Source: Nitrospirota bacterium (GTDB taxonomy: Bacteria; Nitrospirota_A; Leptospirillia; Leptospirillales; Leptospirillaceae). Taken from it: a DNA stretch of 64,000 bases. The translations under genes were made by a program, and so were the position numbers. How positions within the stretch are numbered: position 1 is the first letter of the stretch; every line of letters starts with the position of its first letter. Location of the stretch: the NCBI GenBank assembly GCA_021844275.1, contig JAKBTR010000113.1:17900-81899 (forward strand). Reading direction: 5' to 3'. Below are positions 55,148 to 63,892 of the stretch, one piece after another. The notes under the pieces are model-generated. The model was not told the DNA's origin. It did no database searches and saw nothing but the letters and a program-made list of their open reading frames with translations.

Positions 55148-55591
55148 TCATGGCTCGAGCCCCTTTTTGGACAAGGCCTCCATGACCTTACGCCAGCCAG
55201 TCTCAGACTCCAAACCCACCGATTCGAAGATTCTGGCCAAGTTTTTAAGCTGGGTTTCGGTCAGCTGGGATTCCAGTCTGCTCCCGGCATCCGTCAGGGT
55301 AAGACGTTTGATCCGCTTGTCATGGGGCGCGGTCTCCGCCATGACAAGCCCCATTCCGATCAGCTGCCGGATCGGCCCGTTCGCGGCCTGCTTGGTAACC
55401 CCCAGGATTTTTAAAAGGGCATGGACCGGCGTTCCGGGATTTCGGCCAATAAAATAGAGGATCCGGTGATGCACCCTCCCCAGACCCTTTTCTTCCAGAA
55501 TGTCATCCGGACGGGAGGTAAAGGACCTGTATGCGAAATAAAAAAGCTCGATCGATCGAAGAAGTTCCGGACGTCTCTTTAGGTCAACCAT
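55148..55591 (-). CDS. MarR-family regulator
   Basis: The 147-residue protein has the winged helix of MarR: GRVHHRILYFIGRNPGTPVHALLKILGVTKQAANGPIRQLIGMGLV, the wing APHDKRIKRLTLTDAG, and flanking dimerisation helices. It is divergent from the aminotransferase gene. The intergenic region carries two copies of the same inverted repeat, one overlapping its own start codon, so it likely controls both directions. Confidence 0.88.
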   Translation of the reverse strand: MVDLKRRPELLRSIELFYFAYRSFTSRPDDILEEKGLGRVHHRILYFIGRNPGTPVHALLKILGVTKQAANGPIRQLIGMGLVMAETAPHDKRIKRLTLTDAGSRLESQLTETQLKNLARIFESVGLESETGWRKVMEALSKKGLEP

Positions 55592-55644
55592 ATTGACATT
55601 CTATCGCCCTGCCATTACCCTGTAAACAGGTCAACATTCTTGAC
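55583..55644. promoter_or_regulatory. Paired GTCAA-N5-TTGAC operators and promoter between marR and the aminotransferase
   Basis: The 15-base inverted repeat GTCAA-N5-TTGAC occurs at 55583-55597 and at 55630-55644, 47 bases centre to centre. Between them is a plus-strand promoter, TTGACA (55593-55598), 17 bases, TACCCT (55616-55621), whose -35 overlaps the first repeat. The first repeat also covers the MarR start codon. The arrangement suits a MarR dimer bound at each side. Confidence 0.78.
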
Positions 55645-55663
55645 ATTCATGGAAGGACTCTTC

Positions 55664-56818
55664 ATGTCGACGATCGACCTTTTTTCCTCAAGGGTGAAGG
55701 ACCTTCACCCTTCCCCGATCCGCGAGGTCCTCTCGGCCGCCACCCGACCGGGCATGATCTCATTCGCCGGAGGACTCCCGGCGCCGGAAAGTTTTCCGCA
55801 TTTCGATCTCGACATTCCCCCGGACAGACTGCAGTACGGGCCAACGGAAGGCGACGAGGACCTGCGCCGCCATATCGCCCGGGACCTTCAGGGGCTATCC
55901 CTCGATGTGGATCCCGAACAAATCCTTGTGATTTCGGGATCCCAGCAGGGACTCGACCTGATTGCCAAGCTGTTCATCGATCCCGGAACACCTGTGGCCG
56001 TGGAATCGCCCACCTATCTCGCGGCCCTTCAGGTGTTCCGATTTTATGGGGCGCGGTTCGTGCCGTTCTCAGCGGACCGATTCGATCCCCTCCCCGCTTT
56101 TGGGCTGCCGGCCTTTCTGTATGCGATTCCGACATTCCAGAATCCGACAGGAGGGTGCTATTCGACAGAGGAAAGGGAGAAACTGGCCCTTTTTTGCGAA
56201 CGACACGGCATTGTCCTTTTCGAAGACGACCCCTACCGGGATCTGGTCTACGATCCCTGCGAGACGGTTCCGATCTGTGCGCGGCTTCGGAAAACCTCCT
56301 GGATCTATCAGGGATCGTTTTCCAAGAGTCTGGCTCCCGGCCTCAGGCTGGGTTTCCTGGCCGCATCTCCCGATCTCCTCCCCTACCTGGTCCGCCTGAA
56401 GCAGGCGGCGGACCTCCATTCAAACAGGGTCGGCCAATGGCTCGTCCAAAAAAGTCTTGAACACCCAGGCCGGCAGAAAAGGCTCGAACTTCTTCGGACC
56501 CTCTACCGTCGGAAGCGGGACCACTTTTCCTTCCTCCTCGAAAAGCACTTTTCTTCCCTAGCCGCATGGGAGATTCCCAAAGGAGGCCTCTTTTTCTGGC
56601 TGAAACTGAAGACCCCCGTCGACACCCGGACCCTCCTCGGGCAGGCGTCGAACCAGGGAGTTGCCTTTATGCCGGGAGAGCCGTTCTATCCCGAACCCGA
56701 AATCCGGATCGGAAGCCTCCGCCTCAATTTTAGCCATGCCTCCGGGGAAGAGGCCGATCGGGGCCTGGCGACACTTGCCGATTTGTTTCGGAAACAGACC
56801 GTTTTTTCACGTCCATGA
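55664..56818 (+). CDS. PLP-dependent aminotransferase, class I/II (LysN/ARO8-like)
   Basis: The 384-residue protein has GMISFAGGLPAPESFP, LQYGPTEGDEDLRRHIA, the cofactor loop VISGSQQGLDLIAKLF, IPTFQNPTGGCYS, FEDDPYRDLVY and the PLP-lysine motif YQGSFSKSLAPGLRLGF. It matches the 2-aminoadipate/aromatic aminotransferase branch (related to MocR C-termini) without an attached GntR domain. I choose ATG 55664, seven bases after GGAAGGA, over ATGs at 55640 and 55649. The second operator overlaps the leader. Confidence 0.88.
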   Translation: MSTIDLFSSRVKDLHPSPIREVLSAATRPGMISFAGGLPAPESFPHFDLDIPPDRLQYGPTEGDEDLRRHIARDLQGLSLDVDPEQILVISGSQQGLDLIAKLFIDPGTPVAVESPTYLAALQVFRFYGARFVPFSADRFDPLPAFGLPAFLYAIPTFQNPTGGCYSTEEREKLALFCERHGIVLFEDDPYRDLVYDPCETVPICARLRKTSWIYQGSFSKSLAPGLRLGFLAASPDLLPYLVRLKQAADLHSNRVGQWLVQKSLEHPGRQKRLELLRTLYRRKRDHFSFLLEKHFSSLAAWEIPKGGLFFWLKLKTPVDTRTLLGQASNQGVAFMPGEPFYPEPEIRIGSLRLNFSHASGEEADRGLATLADLFRKQTVFSRP

Positions 56819-56819
56819 T

Positions 56820-57707
56820 TCAGGCCAGATCCGGAAATCGTCCGGCCACCCATTCCCGGGTCAGGTCGACGAAAACTTTCGCGGCGGGCGACAAGGATTG
56901 AAACCTGGGGGCGGCGACCACGATTTCGCGATAAAGGGGGGGATCGATCGGGATCACCCGTATCCCTGTCCAGTCCAGGGGGAGGGCCAATCCGGCCAAA
57001 ATAGCCGATCCGGCCCCCGATCGCACCATCGCGGAGACCGTCGAAATGTTCCTGGCCTCAATGGTTTTGAGAGAGGACGAGAGTCCCGCCTTTGAAAAGC
57101 CGGAGGCCACGATCATCCCGCAGTTTCCCAGGCACCGGATGATCGGTCCGGAAGCCAGTTGCTCGAGAGTCAGCGTCTTCTGTCCGGCCAGCGGATGGCC
57201 TTCGGGAACGACACCAAACATCCGGTCGGTGATCAGGGAAAGAGTTTCCAGATTCTGGCAGGGAGTGGTCAGGATCCCTACATCGACCGTCTCCGCATGG
57301 ATCCAGTCCTGGACTTCCTGATCCGTTCCTTCAAACACGGATATGTCAATGCCGGGATACTTCTGCCGCATGACGCCCATGATCCCGGGAATGATCCGGA
57401 TTGCGGCGCTTTGCAATGTTCCGACATGGATTTTTCCGATTTTGAGTCCTGCAAGGGAAGACGCTTCCTCCTTGATCCGCTCCACACGTGACACAATCTC
57501 GCGGACATGCTCCAGAATCCGTTGTCCTCCTTCCGTCAGGACGACACCCCGGCGATCTCGGTTGAAAAGGGTGATGCCGATCTCTTTTTCGAACGAGGCC
57601 AACGCATGCGACACTGCGGATTGCGTGATCCCCAGTTTTTCCCCTACCTCTGTAAAGCTCCCCTCTTCCTTCAACGCCAGGAGAACCCGTAGCTGCATGA
57701 TCGTCAT
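56820..57707 (-). CDS. LysR-family transcriptional regulator
   Basis: The 295-residue protein has the N-terminal helix-turn-helix (MQLRVLLALKEEGSFTEVGEKLGITQSAVSHALASFEKEIGITLFNRDRRGVVLTEGG) and a two-lobed effector domain with IHVGTLQSAAIRIIPGIMG. It ends two bases from the aminotransferase stop (convergent) and is divergent from the EamA exporter, which is its likely target. The intergenic region has an inverted repeat directly at its start. Confidence 0.9.
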   Translation of the reverse strand: MTIMQLRVLLALKEEGSFTEVGEKLGITQSAVSHALASFEKEIGITLFNRDRRGVVLTEGGQRILEHVREIVSRVERIKEEASSLAGLKIGKIHVGTLQSAAIRIIPGIMGVMRQKYPGIDISVFEGTDQEVQDWIHAETVDVGILTTPCQNLETLSLITDRMFGVVPEGHPLAGQKTLTLEQLASGPIIRCLGNCGMIVASGFSKAGLSSSLKTIEARNISTVSAMVRSGAGSAILAGLALPLDWTGIRVIPIDPPLYREIVVAAPRFQSLSPAAKVFVDLTREWVAGRFPDLA

Positions 57708-57723
57708 ATGAGAAAACTCTCAT
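57708..57723. promoter_or_regulatory. Inverted repeat at the LysR/EamA divergent promoter
   Basis: ATGAGA, four bases, TCTCAT lies right at the LysR start codon, followed by an AT-rich region (57724-57770) with further short dyads. It is a candidate site for LysR autoregulation and exporter control. Confidence 0.5.
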
Positions 57724-57809
57724 TATTTATATGAATAAGATTAATTTTACTAATACAACACCCCTACTCTATCATCGAATCCACCACCCTGCAATCGAAG
57801 GAGAGAAGA

Positions 57810-58799
57810 ATGGAAAAATCGATGATCATCGGAATGGGGATGTGCACTCTCGCCGTCACAGCATGGGGGGGCATGTTTCCCGTTATGGAGCATGCCTTGA
57901 AGATCCTGGATCCGTTCTATTTCACGACGATCCGGTACGGGATCGTCTCGCTCCTGTTCCTTTTGATGCTGAAGGGCGCGGAAGGCCAGAAGTCCTTGTC
58001 CTTCGAGGGAAAAGCCCGGTCGTTATGGGCCTTCGGTACGATGGGATTTGCGGGGTTCGGCTTTCTGGTGTTTTGGGGACAGCAAAAGATTTCCGGACAC
58101 GAAGGGGTCGTCGTCTCGGCGGTCATCATGGCGACCATGCCCCTTTTAGCGGCCCTGGTGACGTGGGGAGCAACCGGAAAGAGACCGCCCTCCGTGACCC
58201 TGGTTTCTCTGGCGATCGCGTTCGTCGGCGTTCTTCTCGTCATCACGCACGGAGACCTGGGACTTCTCCACGCGATGGGATCGCGTCTTCTGGCCGACCT
58301 GACCATCCTTGCCGGGGGCTTCTGCTGGGTCCTCTATACCTGGGGCGGGAACCGGTTCCCGCACTGGTCCCCCCTTCGTTACACGGCCCTTTCCTCCGCG
58401 ATGGGGACCCTCAGCCTCTTCGGGGTGACAGCGATCGGAACACTGACCGGAAAACTCCACATCCCCGACGGAACGCAGATCCGTCATGTCGAGTGGGACC
58501 TCGGGTACACGATCCTCATTGCCGGAATCCTGGGCGTGCTCTCCTGGAACGCGGGGAATCGTCTTCTGGGAACGGTGAACGGGGTCCTTTTCATCAATCT
58601 TGTTCCGGTGGTGGCCCTCGGTATTTCAAGCGCCCTGGGGGAGCCGATACGTGCGGGAGAAATCCTGGGCTCCCTTCTGGTTATCACAGCCTTGGTCACA
58701 AACAATCTCCTTCAGCGCCCCCTGATCCGGTCGGCTCTTTCCCGAATGCTGGCAAAAAAGGGGTCGCAAGACAAAGAGTTGGCCGGAACCGAGGACTGA
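57810..58799 (+). CDS. EamA/DMT-family exporter
   Basis: The 329-residue inner-membrane protein has ten hydrophobic helices arranged as two EamA repeats. The first repeat begins TLAVTAWGGMFPVMEHAL and the second begins after LTILAGGFCWVLYTWGGNRF. The family exports amino acids and other metabolites. GGAGAGAAG precedes the ATG. It is probably driven by the divergent LysR regulator. The substrate is unknown. Confidence 0.88.
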   Translation: MEKSMIIGMGMCTLAVTAWGGMFPVMEHALKILDPFYFTTIRYGIVSLLFLLMLKGAEGQKSLSFEGKARSLWAFGTMGFAGFGFLVFWGQQKISGHEGVVVSAVIMATMPLLAALVTWGATGKRPPSVTLVSLAIAFVGVLLVITHGDLGLLHAMGSRLLADLTILAGGFCWVLYTWGGNRFPHWSPLRYTALSSAMGTLSLFGVTAIGTLTGKLHIPDGTQIRHVEWDLGYTILIAGILGVLSWNAGNRLLGTVNGVLFINLVPVVALGISSALGEPIRAGEILGSLLVITALVTNNLLQRPLIRSALSRMLAKKGSQDKELAGTED

Positions 58800-58971
58800 T
58801 CGATTGCCCTATATCTCCAAAAGAGAGAACCGGGATCAGTCCGAACATGTCGTTGTCGCAATACGGCACAATGTTCGTCAGACAAGCCGGACCCTCTTCC
58901 CATTTCCCGTGGCGGAACGCGAAACCACAGTTCCCTTTCCGGATCCGGGATCTCTCCCTCTCCAGATGAAG

Positions 58972-60403
58972 TTACCCGCCTCCCTGCTTCCGTTTTCCCC
59001 GGAAGGCGTCCAGTTGTTGTGCCAGATGAGCCGACACATCGGCTTCGCTCCGGAGATTCAGGAGATGAGAAAGATCGATCAGACTCTGTTGAAAGGGGGT
59101 CAACAAACCGTCACGAATCGATGGAAAGGAAAGCGGAGTCGCATAAAGAGAGTCGCTCCCGTCCGCATAAGCGGAAAGAACCGGCATGTCGGCCGAATCC
59201 CGGGGAGTGCGACCGGCAACATGGGCCTCGAAAGTGTGAGCGGAGGCGCCCCGCTTCGTCAAAAATCGCGGAAGACCGAAGATTTTTTTCACCGTGGCGG
59301 GAATCGAGGTGTGATCGTAGACGGTATGATCGATCCCGCCCGGAGGGACGAGAGGAGAAATGAGAAGGGCCGGAATCCGAATACCCAGCCGGTCGAAGCA
59401 AAACGGGGGATCGTCGGCCGAAATCCGCCCGTCCGGATTGATCGACGGGGGCGGAGGAACATGATCGAAATATCCCCCGTGCTCGTCGTAAAGGACGACG
59501 AGAAGGGTCTCCTCGAAGAGGGAGATGTTGTTCCGTAGGGCTTCGTAGACGGTGGCGATCAGCCGTTCTCCATCCCGAACGTCGTGAGGCGGATGCTGGT
59601 CGTTGGCCTTCCCGTCGATCCCGTTGAAATAGCGGGGTTCGATAAACGAATACGCCGGAAGGGTTCCTTCGGCGACATCGGACAGAAAGGACCCGAAACC
59701 CTGAAACCGGTCCAGGCAGGAATGGAGGTTCGTCAGGGCAAGAGCCTGGGGAAAGTCGTGATAGTAAATGGTCCACTCCAGGTCCTGATCCGAGAGGCTG
59801 TCGTAGATCGTGCGCATGCCGTAGGTGGAAAATCCCAGCTCATCCTGGATGGCCGACAGGATCGCCGGACTGTTCGTATGCCCGTTGGAGGTGGCGGCGT
59901 GTACAAAAAATCGGTTGGGCCATGTCGGTCCCGGGACCGAGGAAAACCAGTGGTCACAGAGAACGAACGCCCGGGCGAGGGTTGTCAACACAGGAAGCTG
60001 GGGCACCGGGTCGAAACATTCCATGATGGTTCTGCCCGTCTGTGTCCCGACCGGAACACCGCCCGAATCCGGAACCCGGGAATAGCTCAGAACGAACCCG
60101 TCGTTTCGGGGGATAGGAGGTGACGGGGTCGGCGTTTCTCCGAAGATCTGGAGCGTCACGTCCGGATATTCGTGAGCCGGATCCGGATCGGTCACGTACC
60201 CGTCGGTGCCGGAGAATCTGCTCACGCGCACCGGTGCGACAGACCCCTGGCCGGACAACGCCGGATCGATCGGATTGGACTCGGATCCGGTCAGACCCTC
60301 GATATCGCCGTCCGTGTCCTTGAGGAATCCCAGCATGTGGTCATAAGGACCGATTTTCAAGCATCAAAACGACGATATGCCGGAGACCCGGCGTGGATGC
60401 CAT
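58972..60403 (-). pseudogene. Phosphoesterase/phospholipase C-family gene with a one-base frameshift
   Basis: The main frame (stop 58972, first ATG at 60360) gives a 462-residue phosphoesterase-family protein with FVLCDHWFSSVPGPTWPNRFF, YSFIEPRYF, VLYDEHGGYFDHVPPPP, and SPLVPPGGIDHTVYDHTSI. It lacks the family start. That start lies just upstream in another frame: ATG 60403 gives MASTPGLRHIVVLMLENRS and then hits a stop. One extra base near 60344 separates ENRS from the downstream DHMLGF. Removing it restores the conserved ENRSFDHMLGF. ATG 60403 has GGGGG seven bases upstream. This is either a recent inactivation or a sequencing error. Confidence 0.85.
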
Positions 60404-60560
60404 CAGATAACCCCCTTCTCCTTCCTCTGCGTGAACATCAAGGCCCCTCGACTCTTTCGGGACCAGCATGTCTAGACTTTTTCTCCTGCCGCCTTCGCCG
60501 AACGACAAAAAAGGATAATTGAGACTTGTATTGTCCGTTTTCTTATTTTACCATAGGTTC

Positions 60561-61070
60561 ATGGCTTCCTTCGGAAAAGGCGTCGAATACGCCATTCACT
60601 GTCTGCTGTCGTTACCCGGGTCCCCGGGGAATTCTCCGATGGACGTGGGAAACATTGCCGAATTCTACGGGGTGTCCCGGACATATCTGGCCAAGATCTT
60701 CACCCGCTTGAAAAAAGCAGGCATTGTCCGTTCCTCCATTGGCGCCAAAGGAGGATACGAGCTTGCACGCCCGGCCGATCAGATCACTTTTTGGGATATC
60801 GTCGTTGCCGTGGAGGGGGAATTCCATCTCTTTGAGTGCCGGAACATCCGGGAAAAGATCGCCATATATCGCGGCGATTCCCCTAAACCGGACTGGCAGG
60901 GCCGGGGACCATGCACAATCCATAGCGTCATGCTGGAGGTGGAGGACCAGATCAAAAAATCACTGCAGGAAAAAAATCTGGCCTGGTTGAGGGAAACGCT
61001 CGACCGGAAGCTCACGCAAGAGGAAAAGATGGCGACCATCCGATGGTTTTCCCAGGCGCTTCCGGAGTGA
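60561..61070 (+). CDS. Rrf2-family transcriptional regulator
   Basis: The 169-residue protein has the Rrf2 winged helix: FGKGVEYAIHCLLSL, VGNIAEFYGVSRTYLAKIFTRLKKAGIVRSSIGAKGGYELARPADQITFWDIV. In the C-terminal region only two cysteines are found (FECRN and GPCTIH), spaced unlike the usual three-cysteine iron-sulfur site of IscR or NsrR, so the sensing mode is open. ATG 60561 has a weak binding site. It precedes the NDH-2-like gene by 72 AT-rich bases that contain ATAAT-TG-ATTAT, a possible operator. Confidence 0.86.
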   Translation: MASFGKGVEYAIHCLLSLPGSPGNSPMDVGNIAEFYGVSRTYLAKIFTRLKKAGIVRSSIGAKGGYELARPADQITFWDIVVAVEGEFHLFECRNIREKIAIYRGDSPKPDWQGRGPCTIHSVMLEVEDQIKKSLQEKNLAWLRETLDRKLTQEEKMATIRWFSQALPE

Positions 61071-61142
61071 AGGGTTCTTTCTTTTCTTTAATTGCGACAA
61101 ATAATTGATTATTTATCTTATTATTTTATTTGGAGGGATTCC

Positions 61143-62351
61143 ATGAAAAACCTGGTCGTCATTGGTGGGGGGTTTGCCGGATTCTGGGGAGCCATGAGCG
61201 CCGTGAGACACGCAAGAATGCAGTCCAGAGAGAAAGATCTGAAGATGACCGTCGTGTCGATGGATGAATACCTGTCGATCCGACCCCGATTTTACGAAGA
61301 CCGATTTGCGGACATGCGTGTTTCGCTGAAAAAATATTTCGACCCTCTGGGGATCGGGCTAAAAATTGGCAAAGCCATCGGGATCAGTCCCGGACAAGGA
61401 ACGGTCCGGATGATCGATCCGAAAGGGAAGGAAGAAAGCCTCTCTTATGACGGACTGATTCTGGCTGCGGGAAGCCGCCTGAAACACCCCGTCATTCCCG
61501 GGGTTGAACACATGTTCGACGTGGATACTTTTGGACATGCGGTCGCACTGGAACGTCATCTCCGGAGTTTGTCCCAGTCCGGATTCCCTTCTCCGGCTTC
61601 CCGGACCTTTGTTGTGGTCGGGGCCAGTTTTGCCGGCATTGAGGTGATCGCAAAACTGGCGGAAAGACTGCGCTCCCTCGGCCCTGCCGAAGACAGATTC
61701 GATTTCGTCCTGACCGATCGGGGATCCGGAATCGCGCCGGGATACCCGGCGGAAGGAAGGGAGGTGATCCTCGGAGACCTTGCAAGAAACGGGGTCCGGG
61801 TTCTGCCGGACGACGAGGTTTGCGCCCTCGATCCCGAGCGCGTTTCCTTCCGGTCTGGAACGTCTCTCCCGACGAAAACCGTGATCTGGTGTGGAGGACT
61901 TGAGGCCAGTCCCCTCACCGGGGCATTCGGGGTGACCCGGGATACGCTGGGACGCCTTCCGGTCGACCCCTTTCTGCGGATCGAAGGATATGAAGCCGAT
62001 TTTGCGGCCGGCGATGTGGCCCGTGCATGGGTCGATGAAGACAACGTCTCCGTGATGTCCTGCCAGCACGCCATTCCCCAGGGGAAGCTGGCCGGCCATA
62101 ACGCGGTCAGCGCCCTCTTCGAAAAAGATCTTCTCCCCTACTCCCAGGCGGATTATCGGACATGCCTGGACCTTGGTCCCGGAAACGCCCTTTTGACATC
62201 GGGTTGGGAACGAACTCCAAAGGGAACCGGGAAAAATGCGAAAGCACTTAAGGAAGAGATCATCACCCAATGGATTGTTCCGGACCCGGATGTCCATCAA
62301 GCCCTGAAAGATTCGGATCCGTCCATTTCGGTGCGTCCGGGGAACCCGTAG
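61143..62351 (+). CDS. NDH-2-like FAD-dependent NAD(P)H oxidoreductase
   Basis: The 402-residue flavoprotein has two Rossmann sites: FAD site VVIGGGFAGFWGAMSAV at the start and NAD site FVVVGASFAGIEVIAKLAERL near residue 165. ILAAGSRL and WCGGLEASPL, with FAAGDVARA near residue 290, are typical of type II NADH dehydrogenases and related ferredoxin or sulfide oxidoreductases. No redox CxxC pair is seen. It probably passes electrons from NADH to quinone at the membrane. The start ATG 61143 is five bases after GGAGGG. The Rrf2 gene just upstream is the likely regulator. Confidence 0.82.
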   Translation: MKNLVVIGGGFAGFWGAMSAVRHARMQSREKDLKMTVVSMDEYLSIRPRFYEDRFADMRVSLKKYFDPLGIGLKIGKAIGISPGQGTVRMIDPKGKEESLSYDGLILAAGSRLKHPVIPGVEHMFDVDTFGHAVALERHLRSLSQSGFPSPASRTFVVVGASFAGIEVIAKLAERLRSLGPAEDRFDFVLTDRGSGIAPGYPAEGREVILGDLARNGVRVLPDDEVCALDPERVSFRSGTSLPTKTVIWCGGLEASPLTGAFGVTRDTLGRLPVDPFLRIEGYEADFAAGDVARAWVDEDNVSVMSCQHAIPQGKLAGHNAVSALFEKDLLPYSQADYRTCLDLGPGNALLTSGWERTPKGTGKNAKALKEEIITQWIVPDPDVHQALKDSDPSISVRPGNP

Positions 62352-62410
62352 GGGTCTCGGACGCTCCCTGGAGCAGGAGGGCCGTTGCCTGACATCACTT
62401 GAGTCAGCAT

Positions 62411-63103
62411 TCAACAATGAATCCCGAAAAGGTCCTGCAATCCTTTCCTTCCCTCCCGGGTCGGATAGACGGATCGGCTCTCTTTGCTGCGGCGAATCCA
62501 GTCCCGTTCCAACAGCGTTTTTGCCAATGCCGCACCGAGAGCGCCGCCGATGTGGGGCTTCCTCTCGCTCCAGTCGATGCAACGTCGGGCAAACAGTCTC
62601 CGGGAAGCTTCAATCGTTTTCCAGTCGATGTGCAAGGATTGGGGCAAAAGAAGCCGGCCTTTTTCCGTGACAGAAAAATCGCGGCCGTTCAAGAAAAACC
62701 ACTCTCTTTTCAAGAAGGCTTCCGCCAAGGCGACACCCATTCGGCCGGCCAGGTGGTCGTAGCACAGGCGGGCTTCACGAAGCGGCATCACCCGGGCGAT
62801 ATCGGAGCGTTCTTTCACCTGGACGGACGCGAACGAGGTTGCCAGCAAGTCCTCCAGTGTTTCCATCATCTGTCGGTTGACGATCCGGTAATATCGGTGT
62901 CGGCCGCAGGGTTCGGTCGAGACGATCCCCATTTTTTTCAGGAGAGACAAATGTTCACTGGCCGTTTGATTGGAAATGCCGGCACGAAAGGCCAGTTCGC
63001 CGGCCGGAAGGGCCCTGCCGTCCGCCAGGGCCAGAAGCATGGCGGCACGGGAGGTAGAGGCGAACAATTTAGCTATGCGTGAAAGGTCGAGCGCTTCATC
63101 CAT
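62411..63103 (-). CDS. ArsR/SmtB-type winged-helix regulator with C-terminal extension
   Basis: The 230-residue protein has an ArsR helix-turn-helix (RAAMLLALADGRALPAGELAFRAGISNQTASEHLSLLKKMGIVSTEPCGRHRYYRI) and a second domain of about 110 residues with ARLCYDHLAGRMGVALAEAFL and CIDWSERKPHIGGALGAALAKTLLERDWIRR. That second domain is found in a known ArsR subgroup and contains cysteines and histidines. No CxC metal motif is in the first domain. It is divergent from the cupin gene. Confidence 0.87.
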   Translation of the reverse strand: MDEALDLSRIAKLFASTSRAAMLLALADGRALPAGELAFRAGISNQTASEHLSLLKKMGIVSTEPCGRHRYYRIVNRQMMETLEDLLATSFASVQVKERSDIARVMPLREARLCYDHLAGRMGVALAEAFLKREWFFLNGRDFSVTEKGRLLLPQSLHIDWKTIEASRRLFARRCIDWSERKPHIGGALGAALAKTLLERDWIRRSKESRSVYPTREGRKGLQDLFGIHC

Positions 63104-63201
63104 ATTTCGGCAGACTCCGAATCATGATCGATTCCTTCCATGCTACTGTTCCTTTCACGGAATTTCAAAAACCCACCCCCCGATGAATGAGGAGAGATAC
63201 G

Positions 63202-63612
63202 ATGAATGTCCGTGCCATTTTGCAGAAAACCGAAGAAATGCCCTGGGTCCCGGCCAGTTCCCTGTTCGGCGAAAAACTTCTGGTGGACGGAAAAGATGTT
63301 GTTTTTCTCAAGATCCTGAGCGATCGGCGGCAGGAAGGAGGGGGCGTGGCGGAAATGACCAAATTTTCGCCACCTCCCGGAAAACGGATCCGCATAAAGG
63401 CGGTTGCCGAATCGGACGAACATGTCTATCTCCTGAAAGGCGGGCATGAAGATGGAACCGGAAAGCCGATCCGCTTCCCGGGAGATTACCTTCTCCATCC
63501 CAAGGGATTTCCCCACAGCGCGATTCTTTCACAGGAAACGATCGCGCTGGTGATCTATGCGGGGGAACCGGACAGGATCATGGAGTTTCGGTTAGAAAAT
63601 GTGGATCGTTGA
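63202..63612 (+). CDS. Cupin-fold protein (ChrR-like)
   Basis: The 136-residue protein has a single cupin barrel: MPWVPASSLFGEKLLVDG, VVFLKILSDR, MTKFSPPPGKRI, ESDEHVYLLKGGHED, GDYLLHPKGFPHSAIL. Histidine and glutamate at EHVYLL and HPKGFPHS could bind one metal. Small cupins like this often act in stress defence next to ArsR regulators. ATG 63202 lies eight bases after GGAGAG; an ATG five codons upstream is inside that site. Confidence 0.8.
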   Translation: MNVRAILQKTEEMPWVPASSLFGEKLLVDGKDVVFLKILSDRRQEGGGVAEMTKFSPPPGKRIRIKAVAESDEHVYLLKGGHEDGTGKPIRFPGDYLLHPKGFPHSAILSQETIALVIYAGEPDRIMEFRLENVDR

Positions 63613-63842
63613 GAAAGGAGATGCGGGAGGGATTACTGGCGACACTCAAATAACGATTGGAACATAGAAAAGACTCCAATGACGTCAATTTCTATTTATT
63701 TTATATGTTTAGCTCAACATAATATTGACGGTTTTGGACTCCGTACCTTGCCGTCTCAGCAGATACAGGATATATACGACCCCATCGATGGGCGTGTTGA
63801 AAGTTTCACAACGATCCTGACCACGCCATTGCCGTAAGAAAA
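63613..63842. other. Non-coding stretch before the tRNA-Thr fragment
   Basis: No gene is visible. It has a short AT-rich part (63690-63730) and a perfect palindrome CCCATCGATGGG at 63781-63792. I see no hairpin with a T run. Confidence 0.5.
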
Positions 63843-63892
63843 CTGGAGCCGGCGGTCGGGATTGAACCGACGACCTGTCGATTACGAATCGG
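63843..63892 (-). other. 3' half of a tRNA-Thr (CGT), a probable attachment site
   Basis: On the minus strand the sequence runs from the anticodon stem (CGA-TTCGTAA-TCG, anticodon CGT) through the variable loop and a full T arm (GTCGG TTCAATC CCGAC). It ends with the acceptor 3' strand CGCCGGC, T and CCA. The 5' half is absent: the sequence upstream of the anticodon stem is AT-rich and cannot pair. Tyrosine recombinases of integrative elements use just this part of a tRNA as attachment site. By the usual geometry the element lies to the right, beyond the window, with an intact tRNA-Thr at its far end. Confidence 0.8.

Noticed and set aside
63622..63654. A ten-codon frame after the cupin gene
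   Set aside because: The purine-rich site overlaps its ATG too closely and there is no sign of conservation.
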